NCBI RefSeq assembly: GCF_024508665.1
Contig: NZ_JANINP010000007.1
Location: 1-64,000 of the forward strand
Source of the DNA: Sphingomonas sp.
GTDB lineage: Bacteria; Pseudomonadota; Alphaproteobacteria; Sphingomonadales; Sphingomonadaceae
Direction: 5' to 3'
Length of the DNA stretch: 64,000 bases
Shown piece by piece: positions 17,423 to 24,778 of the stretch. Under the pieces are notes generated by a model that did not search any database, was not told the origin of the DNA, and worked only from the letters and a program-made list of their open reading frames with translations. Position 1 is the stretch's first letter; each line of letters begins with the position of its first letter. Made by a program: the position numbers and the translations under genes.

Positions 17423-17970
17423 GCGGCCCGCTTACCGCCTTGGACAGGCCTGCCCAGCAGGCCGATGCGCGGCTCCGCCGATGGTTTTACGGCCTCTATC
17501 TGGCCTTCGGGCCGCTTGCCCTGACAATCTTCGACCCGCCGGCGCCGCGGCTCTTGTGGAATGCAAGCGCGAGCATGCCGCGGGGGCTCTACCGCGTTCA
17601 TCCCGGCACCACGCCGCGGCGCGGCGACGTGGTGGTCGCGCACTTGTCGCCCGCCATGCGCGACCTCGCCGCCGCGCGCCGGTATCTTCCCGCCGGCGTG
17701 CCCGTCGTGAAGCCGGTTGCCGCCGTCGCCGGGGACCGGCTTTGCGCGCAGAGGCGCGTCATCCGGGTTAATGGGCGACACCTCGCCGACCGGCTGGCGG
17801 TGGATCCGGCGGGGCGGGCTTTGCCGATCTGGCAAGGTTGCCATGTCCTCGGCAAAGGCGACGTCTTTCTTCTGGCAGATGCGTCGCCCGATTCGTTTGA
17901 CGGGCGCTATTTCGGGATCACCCATCGCACCGACCTGGTGGGCACGGCCGAACTGCTATGGCACCGTTGA
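17419..17970 (+). CDS. traF: TraF-type S26 signal peptidase
   Basis: The protein has 183 residues with one N-terminal membrane helix (YGLYLAFGPLALTIFD). The S26 serine protease signatures are present: the nucleophile in NASASMPRGLYR (Ser52) and the general base lysine in VPVVKPVAAVAGD (Lys98). A downstream SPDSFDGRYFG box matches the substrate-side box of TraF and LepB. In RP4-type systems TraF cyclises or matures the TrbC pilin, and a trbC gene lies in the second block, 36 kb downstream. It starts by ATGA overlap with the HTH gene and overlaps the following lytic transglycosylase by 13 bp, so the three genes are an operon. Confidence 0.88.
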   Translation: MSGPLTALDRPAQQADARLRRWFYGLYLAFGPLALTIFDPPAPRLLWNASASMPRGLYRVHPGTTPRRGDVVVAHLSPAMRDLAAARRYLPAGVPVVKPVAAVAGDRLCAQRRVIRVNGRHLADRLAVDPAGRALPIWQGCHVLGKGDVFLLADASPDSFDGRYFGITHRTDLVGTAELLWHR

Positions 17971-18551
17971 TCCTTCTCCTGGCAACCGTTCAGGCACCCG
18001 CTTCGAGCGAGGCTGCCTCCGATTGGCGGCCCTTCGTCGCCGAGGCAGCGGCGCGTTTCGGCCTTCCCGCAGCCTGGATCGAGCGAGTCATCGCTGTCGA
18101 AAGTGGCGGGGTGGCCGTCACGTCGAAAGGGCCGATCCGATCGGCCAAGGGCGCCATTGGGCTGATGCAGCTGATGCCTGACACCTGGGCGGTGCTCCGC
18201 GTCCAGCTGCAACTCGGCGACGAACCGGATGACCCTCGCGACAACATCCTTGCCGGAAGCTGCTATCTGCGGATGATGTACGACCGGTTTGGCTATCCCG
18301 GCCTGTTCGCAGCCTATAATGCCGGGCCGTCGCGCTATGCTGCCTGGCGCGCGGGCCGAATGACACTCCCGGCCGAAACCTGGCAGTATGTCGCGCGGCT
18401 CGGTGAATCCTTGCCCAGAACGAGACTGCGATATCGCGCAACCCTGCGAGCCCCGGCAGGTGTGCCGGGATCGGGGAAAGAGGCTTCCGAACCTGCCGTT
18501 GCCGATGGGGCGAGTGCTGATTTGTTTGCCATCCCCAACCGTGCGCGATGA
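17958..18551 (+). CDS. Conjugation-associated lytic transglycosylase (SLT family)
   Basis: Residues 1-20 are a signal sequence (APLILLLATVQAPASSEAAS). The SLT fold follows: FGLPAAWIERVIAVESGG with catalytic Glu48, the GAIGLMQLMPDTW motif, the DPRDNILAGSCYLRMM segment and GLFAAYNAGPSRY. It is 197 residues long, the usual size of TrbN/VirB1-like muramidases that open the peptidoglycan for the mating channel. It overlaps the end of traF. The C-terminal 40 residues are low complexity and probably disordered. Confidence 0.88.
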   Translation: MAPLILLLATVQAPASSEAASDWRPFVAEAAARFGLPAAWIERVIAVESGGVAVTSKGPIRSAKGAIGLMQLMPDTWAVLRVQLQLGDEPDDPRDNILAGSCYLRMMYDRFGYPGLFAAYNAGPSRYAAWRAGRMTLPAETWQYVARLGESLPRTRLRYRATLRAPAGVPGSGKEASEPAVADGASADLFAIPNRAR

Positions 18552-18597
18552 GGCCAAGGGTGGGAGAGGCTGGTCTTGGTCGTCCGAGCATGACGGA

Positions 18598-18718
18598 CGC
18601 CGGGGCGTCTCTCAAGGCCCGCGGGTACCCCCCGATTTGCTGCGCAAATCGGCTCCCCCCGCGTCCGCTGCGCGGCGCCGCGGCCGAGGCCGCGACGGCC
18701 CTGACAGACGCCCCGGCG
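18598..18718 (+). ncRNA. Nested inverted-repeat structure, possible structured RNA or leader
   Basis: Outer arms CGCCGGGGCGTCT (18598-18610) and AGACGCCCCGGCG (18706-18718) are perfectly complementary over 13 bp, 95 nt apart. Between them are a 9-bp hairpin CCGATTTGC-TGC-GCAAATCGG (about 18632-18652) and a 7-bp hairpin CGCGGCC-GA-GGCCGCG (about 18680-18695). The region lies between the lytic transglycosylase gene and the next CDS and codes for nothing recognisable. It may be a structured leader RNA of the downstream gene or a DNA cruciform site; there is no known-family match that I can name. Confidence 0.5.
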
Positions 18719-18730
18719 CCCTTCTTTCGA

Positions 18731-18758
18731 CTGTTGTCCTCGATCGCGAGGACGACAG
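18731..18758 (+). promoter_or_regulatory. 12-bp hairpin immediately upstream of a ribosome site
   Basis: CTGTTGTCCTCG (18731-18742) pairs with CGAGGACGACAG (18747-18758), one G-U pair, loop ATCG. AAGGAG of the next gene begins 2 nt after the stem, so the hairpin could modulate initiation at ATG 18774. Confidence 0.55.
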
Positions 18759-18773
18759 CGAAGGAGCATTCCA

Positions 18774-19127
18774 ATGACCCATTTCGAGCCGATTTCGACC
18801 GCCGCGGATCGCGTTCTATCATCCTTGATGGCTGGCCTGGAAGTGGAGTTCGGCCATGTTGCCGGGGCCGCATTGGCAGCGCGGTTTCTCGCGGCCGAGG
18901 AGGTAGATTTCTACTGGGAAGCACGAAGCGACGAGCGATGGATCGGCTGCTACGAGCAGCGCGACGAAGACGATGTAGAGCTCGATCGCGTCGCTATCCT
19001 GGGAACGCTTGCTGGCCGCTGGTTCGTCGCGACGATGATCGTCGATGGCGACGGTAACCCCCGGGGGATGATGGGCAAGCGGACGTTTCGCCGCCGCAGC
19101 GATGCGCTGCGCATTTTCGCGCATTGA
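18774..19127 (+). CDS. Conserved hypothetical protein of the conjugation block
   Basis: The 117-residue product has a clear AAGGAG ribosome site and ATG at 18774. It is soluble and acidic, with features such as FEPISTAADRVLSSLMAGLE, EVDFYWEARSDERWIGCYEQ and GKRTFRRRSDALRIFAH. I recognise no enzyme motif. Its position between the lytic transglycosylase and the relaxase is typical for small element-encoded proteins of unknown role. The elaborate leader (18598-18758) and a hairpin terminator after the stop suggest it is transcribed and controlled as its own unit. Confidence 0.75.
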   Translation: MTHFEPISTAADRVLSSLMAGLEVEFGHVAGAALAARFLAAEEVDFYWEARSDERWIGCYEQRDEDDVELDRVAILGTLAGRWFVATMIVDGDGNPRGMMGKRTFRRRSDALRIFAH

Positions 19128-19138
19128 CGCGATCGGCA

Positions 19139-19172
19139 GACCGGGAAGGTGCGGTCTTCCCGGTCCTCATTT
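19139..19172 (+). terminator. Terminator after the hypothetical gene
   Basis: GACCGGGAAG (19139-19148) and CTTCCCGGTC (19156-19165) form a perfect 10-bp stem with a 7-nt loop, 11 bp past the stop, followed by the T-rich stretch CTCATTTCTT. Confidence 0.75.
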
Positions 19173-19448
19173 CTTATCGAGCGCGCATTGGCGCCGCGCG
19201 CGTCTCGCCCACGCCGGAAAGGCAGATCGGAATGGTTGAGCGTCGCACGGGAGGCAGGGAATGCCGGGAGAAGGGAGGGGAGGGAGGGGAAGGCAAGATA
19301 AAGGCAACGCCTCCCCGCGGTTGCCAAGTGTTTGTCTGCACGTCCGTTTTTTGGGAGGTTGGCAAGTGTGCCCGGGAGCACCGCGGCCGAGGCTGTATGA
19401 TCGCTCTGTCGCCGCTCACGCGGATAGGATGGCGGGAGGGCGGTCGCG
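19173..19448. other. Leader of the relaxase gene: G-quadruplex motif and candidate oriT
   Basis: There is no convincing gene. The plus strand carries five G-tracts in 24 nt (19266-19289); the core GGGAGGGGAGGGAGGGG has single-A loops, a textbook intramolecular quadruplex motif. Further on, TTGCCAA (19321-19327) and TTGGCAA (19359-19365) form an inverted repeat 31 nt apart, each followed by GTGT. This leader directly before the relaxase start is where an origin of transfer is often found, but no nick consensus was identified. Confidence 0.45.
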
Positions 19449-21416
19449 ATGAGTGATGATGAGGATTTCACACCGCGGCTCGGCCGGCAAAGGGCGCAAG
19501 GCAACAGCAAGAGTGCACGCCGCTATCTCGCCGCCGTTATCGCTGCAGCGGCGCTAGCCGGCGCTGCCGGTGGTCCGCGCGGGCGACGATTCACCGGAAG
19601 CAGGATAGGGCGTGGCGCCAGCATGGCACGCGTCTTGGTCGGTCGGGATCGCCTTGCAGGCTTCAGGGCCCGTCGCGCGATGGTGAAGACCAGGTTGGTT
19701 CGTCTGGGTAGCAAGGGCGTTGCCGGAGCCCGCGCGCATTTGCGCTACATCCAGCGCGACGGCGTTACGCGCGACGGGTTGCCGGGCGAACTCTACGCGG
19801 CAAATGACGATTCCGTAGACGGCAAGGCCTTTCTCGAGCGCGGCGCCACCGATCGCCACCAGTTTCGCCTCATCGTTTCGGTCGAGGACGGTGCCGATTA
19901 TGCCGATCTGAAGCCTTATGTCCGCCGGCTGATGCTCCAGGTCGAAGCAGATCTGGGGACGACATTGGATTGGGTTGCAGTTGATCATTTCAACACCGCC
20001 CATCCGCATACCCACATCATGGTCCGCGGGGTCGACGATCAAGGGCACAATCTCGTGATTGCACCCGAATATATAGCGCACGGCATGCGGGAACGCGCAG
20101 CCGAACTGGCGACGCTTGATCTCGGCCCGAGAACTGACGCCGAAATCCAGGCAACCTTGCGCCGTGATATCGATGCGGAGCGGCTGACACAGATTGACCG
20201 ACAATTACTGCGCGCAGCGGATGGCGATCGGCATCTGTCGGGGGTGGCCCGTGACCCATTCATCCAAGCCCTGCGTGCGGGGCGGCTGCAAAAGCTGGCC
20301 ACAATGAACTTGGCTAAGCCCATATCCAGCGGGCGTTGGCAGCTGGCGGAGGATCTCGAGAAGGTCCTTCAGTCGCTTGGCGAGCGCGGGGACATCGTTC
20401 GGACAATGCAGCGCGAACTGGCGGCGCGCGGACTCGAGCGCAAGCCGGTCGTCGCTTTGCCTGGCGAAGATGCATCGGGTGCCATCGTTGGAAGCGTGAT
20501 TGGCCGGGGATTGGCAGACGAACATCGCGATCGTCATTATCTCATCATCGACGGCACCGACGGCCATGCCCATTATGTCGACATCGGTCGGCCTGACGCA
20601 GTTCCGCCTCTCATTGAAGGGGCTATCGTCCAGATCATTCGGCGGACAGCATCTGCGCGCGCGTCGGACCGGCTCATTGACGAGGTCGCGGCGGCGCACG
20701 ACGGCCGCTATTCCCTGGATGATCACTTGCGATACGATCCTTGGGCGAGCCCGGCTTACGCCGAAGCCCATCTCCGGCGCCTCGAGGCGCAGCGCCGGGC
20801 AGGTCTGGAGATCGAGCGGCATGGCGACGGCTCTTGGACCATTCCGCGCGATTATCTGAACCGCGTCACGGCACTCGACGAGAGACGGCTTGCCGATCGT
20901 CCGATCGAGCTCGAAATACTGGCGCCGCGCCCTCTCGCGGACATCATCCATGCGGACGCTGGTACCTGGCTCGACCGCCAGCTGGCTGGGGAGGATGTAG
21001 TGCCCGCGCGCGATGCCGGATTCGGTAAGGAGCTTCGATCCGCGCTTGCGATCCGCCAGCAATGGTTGCTCGAGCACGATCTGGCCGATTTGGTCGATGG
21101 CAGGCTTCGGGTGCGGCCCCTCGCCTTTGAATTGCTGCGGCGGCGGGAGATTTTGCGGTTAGGCAAGGAGGTGGCGCAAGAACTCGGCAAGGAATTCGTC
21201 GAGGCGCAAAAAGGCGAGTCGATCGCTGGAAGGCTCTCACGGCGGATCGATGCTGCCGGCGGGCAATATGCCCTTGTCGAAGGGAGGCGGGAATTTGCCC
21301 TGGTCCCTTGGCGGCATGTGCTTGAAAATCGGCTCGGCACGGCGGTGACCGGATTAATGCGTGACCATGACGTTACTTGGCGCTTCGGACGCGATCGAAA
21401 TGGTCCTCAATTGTGA
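19449..21416 (+). CDS. Relaxase, DUF3363 / VirD2-like
   Basis: The protein has 655 residues and is the nickase that starts conjugative DNA transfer at oriT. The three-histidine metal motif is HPHTH (His185, His187, His189) inside DHFNTAHPHTHIMVRG. A candidate catalytic tyrosine is Tyr100 in HLRYIQRDGV. The region beyond residue 280 is the DUF3363 part (PISSGRWQLAEDLEKVLQSL, GSVIGRGLADEHRDRHYLII, LEIERHGDGSWTIPRDYL). The end, VTWRFGRDRNGPQL, matches the usual C-terminus, so it appears intact. In related elements traG normally follows; here traG is 29 kb away, with cargo starting right after this stop. Confidence 0.9.
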   Translation: MSDDEDFTPRLGRQRAQGNSKSARRYLAAVIAAAALAGAAGGPRGRRFTGSRIGRGASMARVLVGRDRLAGFRARRAMVKTRLVRLGSKGVAGARAHLRYIQRDGVTRDGLPGELYAANDDSVDGKAFLERGATDRHQFRLIVSVEDGADYADLKPYVRRLMLQVEADLGTTLDWVAVDHFNTAHPHTHIMVRGVDDQGHNLVIAPEYIAHGMRERAAELATLDLGPRTDAEIQATLRRDIDAERLTQIDRQLLRAADGDRHLSGVARDPFIQALRAGRLQKLATMNLAKPISSGRWQLAEDLEKVLQSLGERGDIVRTMQRELAARGLERKPVVALPGEDASGAIVGSVIGRGLADEHRDRHYLIIDGTDGHAHYVDIGRPDAVPPLIEGAIVQIIRRTASARASDRLIDEVAAAHDGRYSLDDHLRYDPWASPAYAEAHLRRLEAQRRAGLEIERHGDGSWTIPRDYLNRVTALDERRLADRPIELEILAPRPLADIIHADAGTWLDRQLAGEDVVPARDAGFGKELRSALAIRQQWLLEHDLADLVDGRLRVRPLAFELLRRREILRLGKEVAQELGKEFVEAQKGESIAGRLSRRIDAAGGQYALVEGRREFALVPWRHVLENRLGTAVTGLMRDHDVTWRFGRDRNGPQL

Positions 21417-21718
21417 TGGCATTCGCGGCGGTAACTGGAGTTCGCTGTGATCTGAAACCACTTTGGTGCGGCGGACTTCCGTGGCCATTCAAATACAGTT
21501 CTTGTACCCGAGCTTCTCAGCGCTTGCACTGGCCTTACCGAGCCGTCTGCCGATACCAGCGCTGGAGCGACGCCTTCATTGATCCCGCCGCCGAAGACAT
21601 AGACGCCGGACGCCTTGGCCTCATCGATCACCGCACGGGCGTCGATACCGGCTTTCCTGAATTCCTCCTCGCTCAGACGCATGGCTTCGCTCGGGAACGA
21701 GATGAGGTACTTAGTCAT
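21407..21718 (-). pseudogene. Truncated YCII/DGPF-domain protein
   Basis: The first 58 residues (MTKYLISFPSEAMRLSEEEF, then GIDARAVIDEAKASGVYVFG, then NEGVAPALVSADGSV) are a good YCII-related (DGPF) domain. The conserved second half of the family, a GGF..L..PSREAALEWAAKIA-type segment, is absent and replaced by unrelated sequence that runs into the relaxase stop on the other strand. I read this as a gene cut at the boundary of the cargo block. The family is small and catalytically uncertain. Confidence is good for the relic, low for any present function. Confidence 0.6.
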
Positions 21719-22162
21719 CCCGGTACGATGGACCGCGTTCCCCCTGTCGGCAACAGCGCGGGGTCAGTCAATTGGCGTCGAGTTTGAATGGCGGCTATCG
21801 AGAAGCGGGCTCGGGAAGGTTGTCAGTCCGCTCCCGGCCCAAACGCTGCCCGGCGGCATCAACATAATTTGCCCGACGGGAATGCGCCCCAATTGTCGCC
21901 ATTCCGCTCAGGCTTTCGGCCACCCAAAACCTGGCATTCGCTTTGTCGATAGACTCGCTGGCCTAGGTCTCGGCGGGCGGAGCAATTCGGATAGCTCATT
22001 TGCAAGTTGAGCCTTACCGGATAGTCATAATCAACCGGTTCTACTAACTGCGGCCGATGCCACACGGCGCCCTCAACCCCGATGAGCTTGGACGTAAGGG
22101 CGAAGGTCGATTCGAGGAAATTTGGTTGGAGCCCGATGCTTATTACGTTTCTCGGTGCGAAG
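21719..22162. other. Intergenic region, no gene recognised
   Basis: About 440 bases of mixed composition after the truncated YCII gene. Open frames on both strands are short, have no ribosome site and match nothing I know. It may be recombination debris at the cargo boundary. Confidence 0.5.
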
Positions 22163-22228
22163 TGACCCCATTTCGGGTCAATTTTATTATTGACCCAAAA
22201 TCGGGTAAATTTTAATGTTGACCCATAT
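22163..22228 (+). promoter_or_regulatory. 28-bp operator repeats in front of the SatD-like gene
   Basis: Five half-sites alternate in orientation: TGACCC at 22163, GGGTCA at 22175, TGACCC at 22191, GGGTAA at 22203 and TGACCC at 22219. Spacings are 12, 16, 12 and 16, so the unit is a 28-bp direct repeat (2.2 copies) made of inverted half-sites. TTGACC at 22190 and TTTTAAT about 16 nt later resemble a promoter, placing transcription start very near ATG 22229. No Shine-Dalgarno is present, which fits a leaderless message. Confidence 0.6.
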
Positions 22229-22888
22229 ATGGCCAAATTCGACCTCTATGCGGTCTTGATGGGCGACTTGGTGCGCAGCGAGAGCAATGCGGCCATTGGC
22301 GAACTGCATCACCATTTCAACGACGCCGTCGATCGTCAAAACGATGAACGCGCACCCGTCGTGGCATCCCCGCTCACGATCACGCTTGGCGACGAGTTCC
22401 AGGGGTTATTGGTGTCGTTTCTCGAAGCCGCCTCGGCAATGCGCGCGATGCGGCTCGATCTGCTCGCAAAGGGCATCGAATGTCGGTTTGTCGTCGGTGC
22501 GGTTTCGCTTCGCACGCCACTCAACGACAAGCGGGCTTGGAACATGATGGGCCCTGGACTTGGCGCGGCACGCGCTAAGCTCAATGACAAGCGGAGCCCG
22601 TCGCTTTACCGTTTCTCCTTCCCAGACGATCCCCAGTTGGAGCGGCTGCTCGACGCGATCGGCGCCAGCCTCACCGCGATTGAGCGGCGTTGGACTGATG
22701 TCCAGCGGGCCGACATATTGGCGGCGCTAGACGGAGTTACTGTCGCGGAGATTGCGCAGCACCGCAACGTGTCGGTGCACACCGTTTACAAGGTCCAACG
22801 ATCCGGTGAGCTCAATCTCTACATGACCCAATGGCACGCCGTTATCGAAGCGCTTGCCGCATTAGATCGAAAGGCGGGGAGGGGCTGA
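22229..22888 (+). CDS. SatD family protein with C-terminal helix-turn-helix
   Basis: The start is placed at ATG 22229 (MAKFDLYAVLMGDLVRSESN), which is the usual beginning of SatD-type proteins; an in-frame TTG 39 bp upstream lies inside the operator and is unlikely. The 219-residue protein has the SatD core (PLTITLGDEFQGLLVSFLEA, ECRFVVGAVSLRT, MGPGLGAARAKLN). A C-terminal helix-turn-helix follows (DGVTVAEIAQHRNVSVHTVY). SatD was named in the Streptococcus mutans sat acid-tolerance operon; its biochemical role is not settled. The one-base stop/start overlap with the next gene makes a two-gene operon. The HTH suggests it may bind the repeat array at its own promoter, which is inference. Confidence 0.75.
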   Translation: MAKFDLYAVLMGDLVRSESNAAIGELHHHFNDAVDRQNDERAPVVASPLTITLGDEFQGLLVSFLEAASAMRAMRLDLLAKGIECRFVVGAVSLRTPLNDKRAWNMMGPGLGAARAKLNDKRSPSLYRFSFPDDPQLERLLDAIGASLTAIERRWTDVQRADILAALDGVTVAEIAQHRNVSVHTVYKVQRSGELNLYMTQWHAVIEALAALDRKAGRG

Positions 22889-23319
22889 TGCTGCAGATCC
22901 TTCACGCGCTGACCTACACTATCGTCGGATATTTTCTTCTCACTTGGTTCGGCAACGTTCTCTGTCGTCTGATCTTCAATCTGACTGGGCTCAAGGATGC
23001 GACCGCCAGCGACGGCGAGCCGGCGCACAATGCCGGCCGGTGGATCGGCACGCTCGAACGGATCATCCTCGCTATCGGGGTAGTTCTGCAGCGCTGGGAA
23101 ATTCTTGCCGCGGTCATCGCCCTCAAGACAGTGTCGCGCTTCAAGGATTTGGACGAGCGCGACTTCGCAGAATACTTCCTGGTGGGTTCGCTGTTCAGCA
23201 TCCTTTGGGCAATATTGGTGGCTAGCGCCTGGCAAGCCTACGACCATAGTGTGGGCGTCGATCTGCGTCATCGTGCCACGATTCTCCTAGGCGCGGACGA
23301 TACTAAGCCAAAGACGTGA
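22888..23319 (+). CDS. Membrane protein partner of SatD (DUF3307-like)
   Basis: The ATG at 22888 shares a base with the SatD stop. The 143-residue product has hydrophobic segments LHALTYTIVGYFLLTWFGNV, LERIILAIGVVLQRWEILAA and EYFLVGSLFSILWAILVASA, giving three to four membrane helices. SatD-type genes are commonly paired with a small polytopic membrane protein, so the pairing supports both calls. No catalytic residues are evident. It is probably an inner-membrane partner whose state SatD senses or controls; that link is inference. Confidence 0.7.
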   Translation: MLQILHALTYTIVGYFLLTWFGNVLCRLIFNLTGLKDATASDGEPAHNAGRWIGTLERIILAIGVVLQRWEILAAVIALKTVSRFKDLDERDFAEYFLVGSLFSILWAILVASAWQAYDHSVGVDLRHRATILLGADDTKPKT

Positions 23320-23605
23320 CCACATCGTTAGAATCCCTCCGGTTATTGTGGAGACCTACTCGGCCCAGGAGCGATGAACTCGTCGGATCGCCATTCCACC
23401 ATCGCGAGATTGACCGCGGTCGTGCGCCGGATCGGCGACCGTAAAGGTGTGCCCGATGCCGGCGCGATGGCGCCGGACTGGCCGAGACATCGCACCCAAG
23501 CATCGCCTAATATCGCTCGGATTGAAAGCCCGGCCAGCGCGTTCGAGCATTGCGACCGCCACGCCGCGCTCGACGCACTTTTCCGATGGCCGATGGGTGC
23601 TTCGG

Positions 23606-24547
23606 TCAGGCCGTGGCTTTTCGCGGACGTCCCCGCTTGCGCGGCCGTCCGTCCACCTCGGTGGTGACTTTGCCCGTCAGATCTTGTTCGTATTGCCTCA
23701 GCCCGCGGATCACGGTGCGGCGGAATCCGGAGCCCATCTCGAACATGTCGATCACGAGGGCGTGAAGCCGATCGGCATCGCGCTTGGTGACCGCGTCGAC
23801 GATTTCGCGATGCTTGCTGTGATGGTCGAGAACGAGATCGAGCTCATAGTCCGCGAAGAGATTGATGTAGCGCTCCAGCCGCGCGTCCAGGTCCATCCAG
23901 ATGCGCATCATGACGGGCGAGCCGCATCCCGACAGCAAGGTCGAGTGGAGCACCGAATAGGCGCGCTGCCACATCTCGCGATGTTCCGGATCGTCGAAAT
24001 TCTTTTCGACCTTGAGCGAGCGGTGAAGCTGAATGACGACCGCCTCTTCCCAAGCGTCGTCGCCATTCTCGAGCGCCATATCGAGCATCAGCAGGTAGAT
24101 CGCGCGATAGGCGCGTGAAAGATCGCTGTAATCGGCCAGCGATACAGGCGCGACGCGATGCCCCTTCTGGTGCTCATGCACAACCAGTCCGCTGGTCGAA
24201 AGCCGCAGGATCGCTTCGCGCACCGGGCTGTGGCCGACCTCGTAAAATGAAACGAGCTGCTCGACCTTGAGCCGGTCGAGCGGCGCGAAAACCCCGCGAA
24301 TGATATCGCGGCGTAACCAATATTCGAGTGCCAGCGTCGGATTACGATCAGGATCGACCGGCGCGACAATTGACGGCGCGGTGAAGTTCTTAACGGACGG
24401 CAGGTCGGTCGGCACCCTGAAACTATTAGACGAGCCTCGCAGCCGCGCAACCAGCGCGCCCTCGAACCTCTGGCTGGTCTGAAGTCGACCGGCGTTCTCG
24501 CGAGGCTCGGATAAAGGCGGTCTCGCGGCGGGCTTGGTTGAAGGCAT
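23606..24547 (-). CDS. GntR-family regulator with FCD domain and AT-hook-like tail
   Basis: The 313-residue protein starts at ATG 24547 (TTG three codons earlier is an alternative). Residues about 70-145 are the winged helix (LALEYWLRRDIIRGVFAPLD, YEVGHSPVREAILRLSTSGL). Residues about 150-285 are an all-helical FCD ligand domain with conserved acid/His positions (LHSTLLSGCGSPVM, LVLDHHSKHREIVDAV). The last residues, RPRKRGRPRKATA, look like an AT-hook. The unusually long N-terminus, about 60 residues, is basic. It is divergent from the TonB receptor gene and is the likely repressor of the utilisation operon, released by an organic acid such as a sugar acid or hydroxycinnamate; the effector is inference. 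Confidence 0.85.
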   Translation of the reverse strand: MPSTKPAARPPLSEPRENAGRLQTSQRFEGALVARLRGSSNSFRVPTDLPSVKNFTAPSIVAPVDPDRNPTLALEYWLRRDIIRGVFAPLDRLKVEQLVSFYEVGHSPVREAILRLSTSGLVVHEHQKGHRVAPVSLADYSDLSRAYRAIYLLMLDMALENGDDAWEEAVVIQLHRSLKVEKNFDDPEHREMWQRAYSVLHSTLLSGCGSPVMMRIWMDLDARLERYINLFADYELDLVLDHHSKHREIVDAVTKRDADRLHALVIDMFEMGSGFRRTVIRGLRQYEQDLTGKVTTEVDGRPRKRGRPRKATA

Positions 24548-24556
24548 TCTTGTCAA

Positions 24557-24778
24557 AACTGTTGCGCCCGTCCGGTGGCCTCAATCGCGAGAAAAATGCC
24601 ACATAATTTATCGAAAACGCAATAATAATGTATCATATGATAAAATGACAATTGACATGGCTATAAAATATCGAGATTTGGTGAGCGCGGACCAGCCGTA
24701 ATCAGGCGACTCCGACGCGGCGGCTGGCAATCGACCCCCGCGCGAATGAGAGTCCGAAGGACCAGGAAGGGGAGGGAA
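24557..24778. promoter_or_regulatory. AT-rich divergent promoter region with palindrome
   Basis: The gap between the GntR gene and the TonB receptor gene is strikingly AT-rich around 24598-24680. It contains the perfect palindrome TATCATATGATA (24631-24642), a candidate GntR operator, and TTGACA (24652-24657) followed by TATAAAATAT, which look like promoter elements. An AT-rich site also suits the AT-hook-like tail of the regulator. Confidence 0.55.

Noticed and set aside
19124..19456. A 110-codon frame between the hypothetical gene and the relaxase gene
   Set aside because: It runs through a terminator hairpin and a G-quadruplex tract and has no protein-like features.
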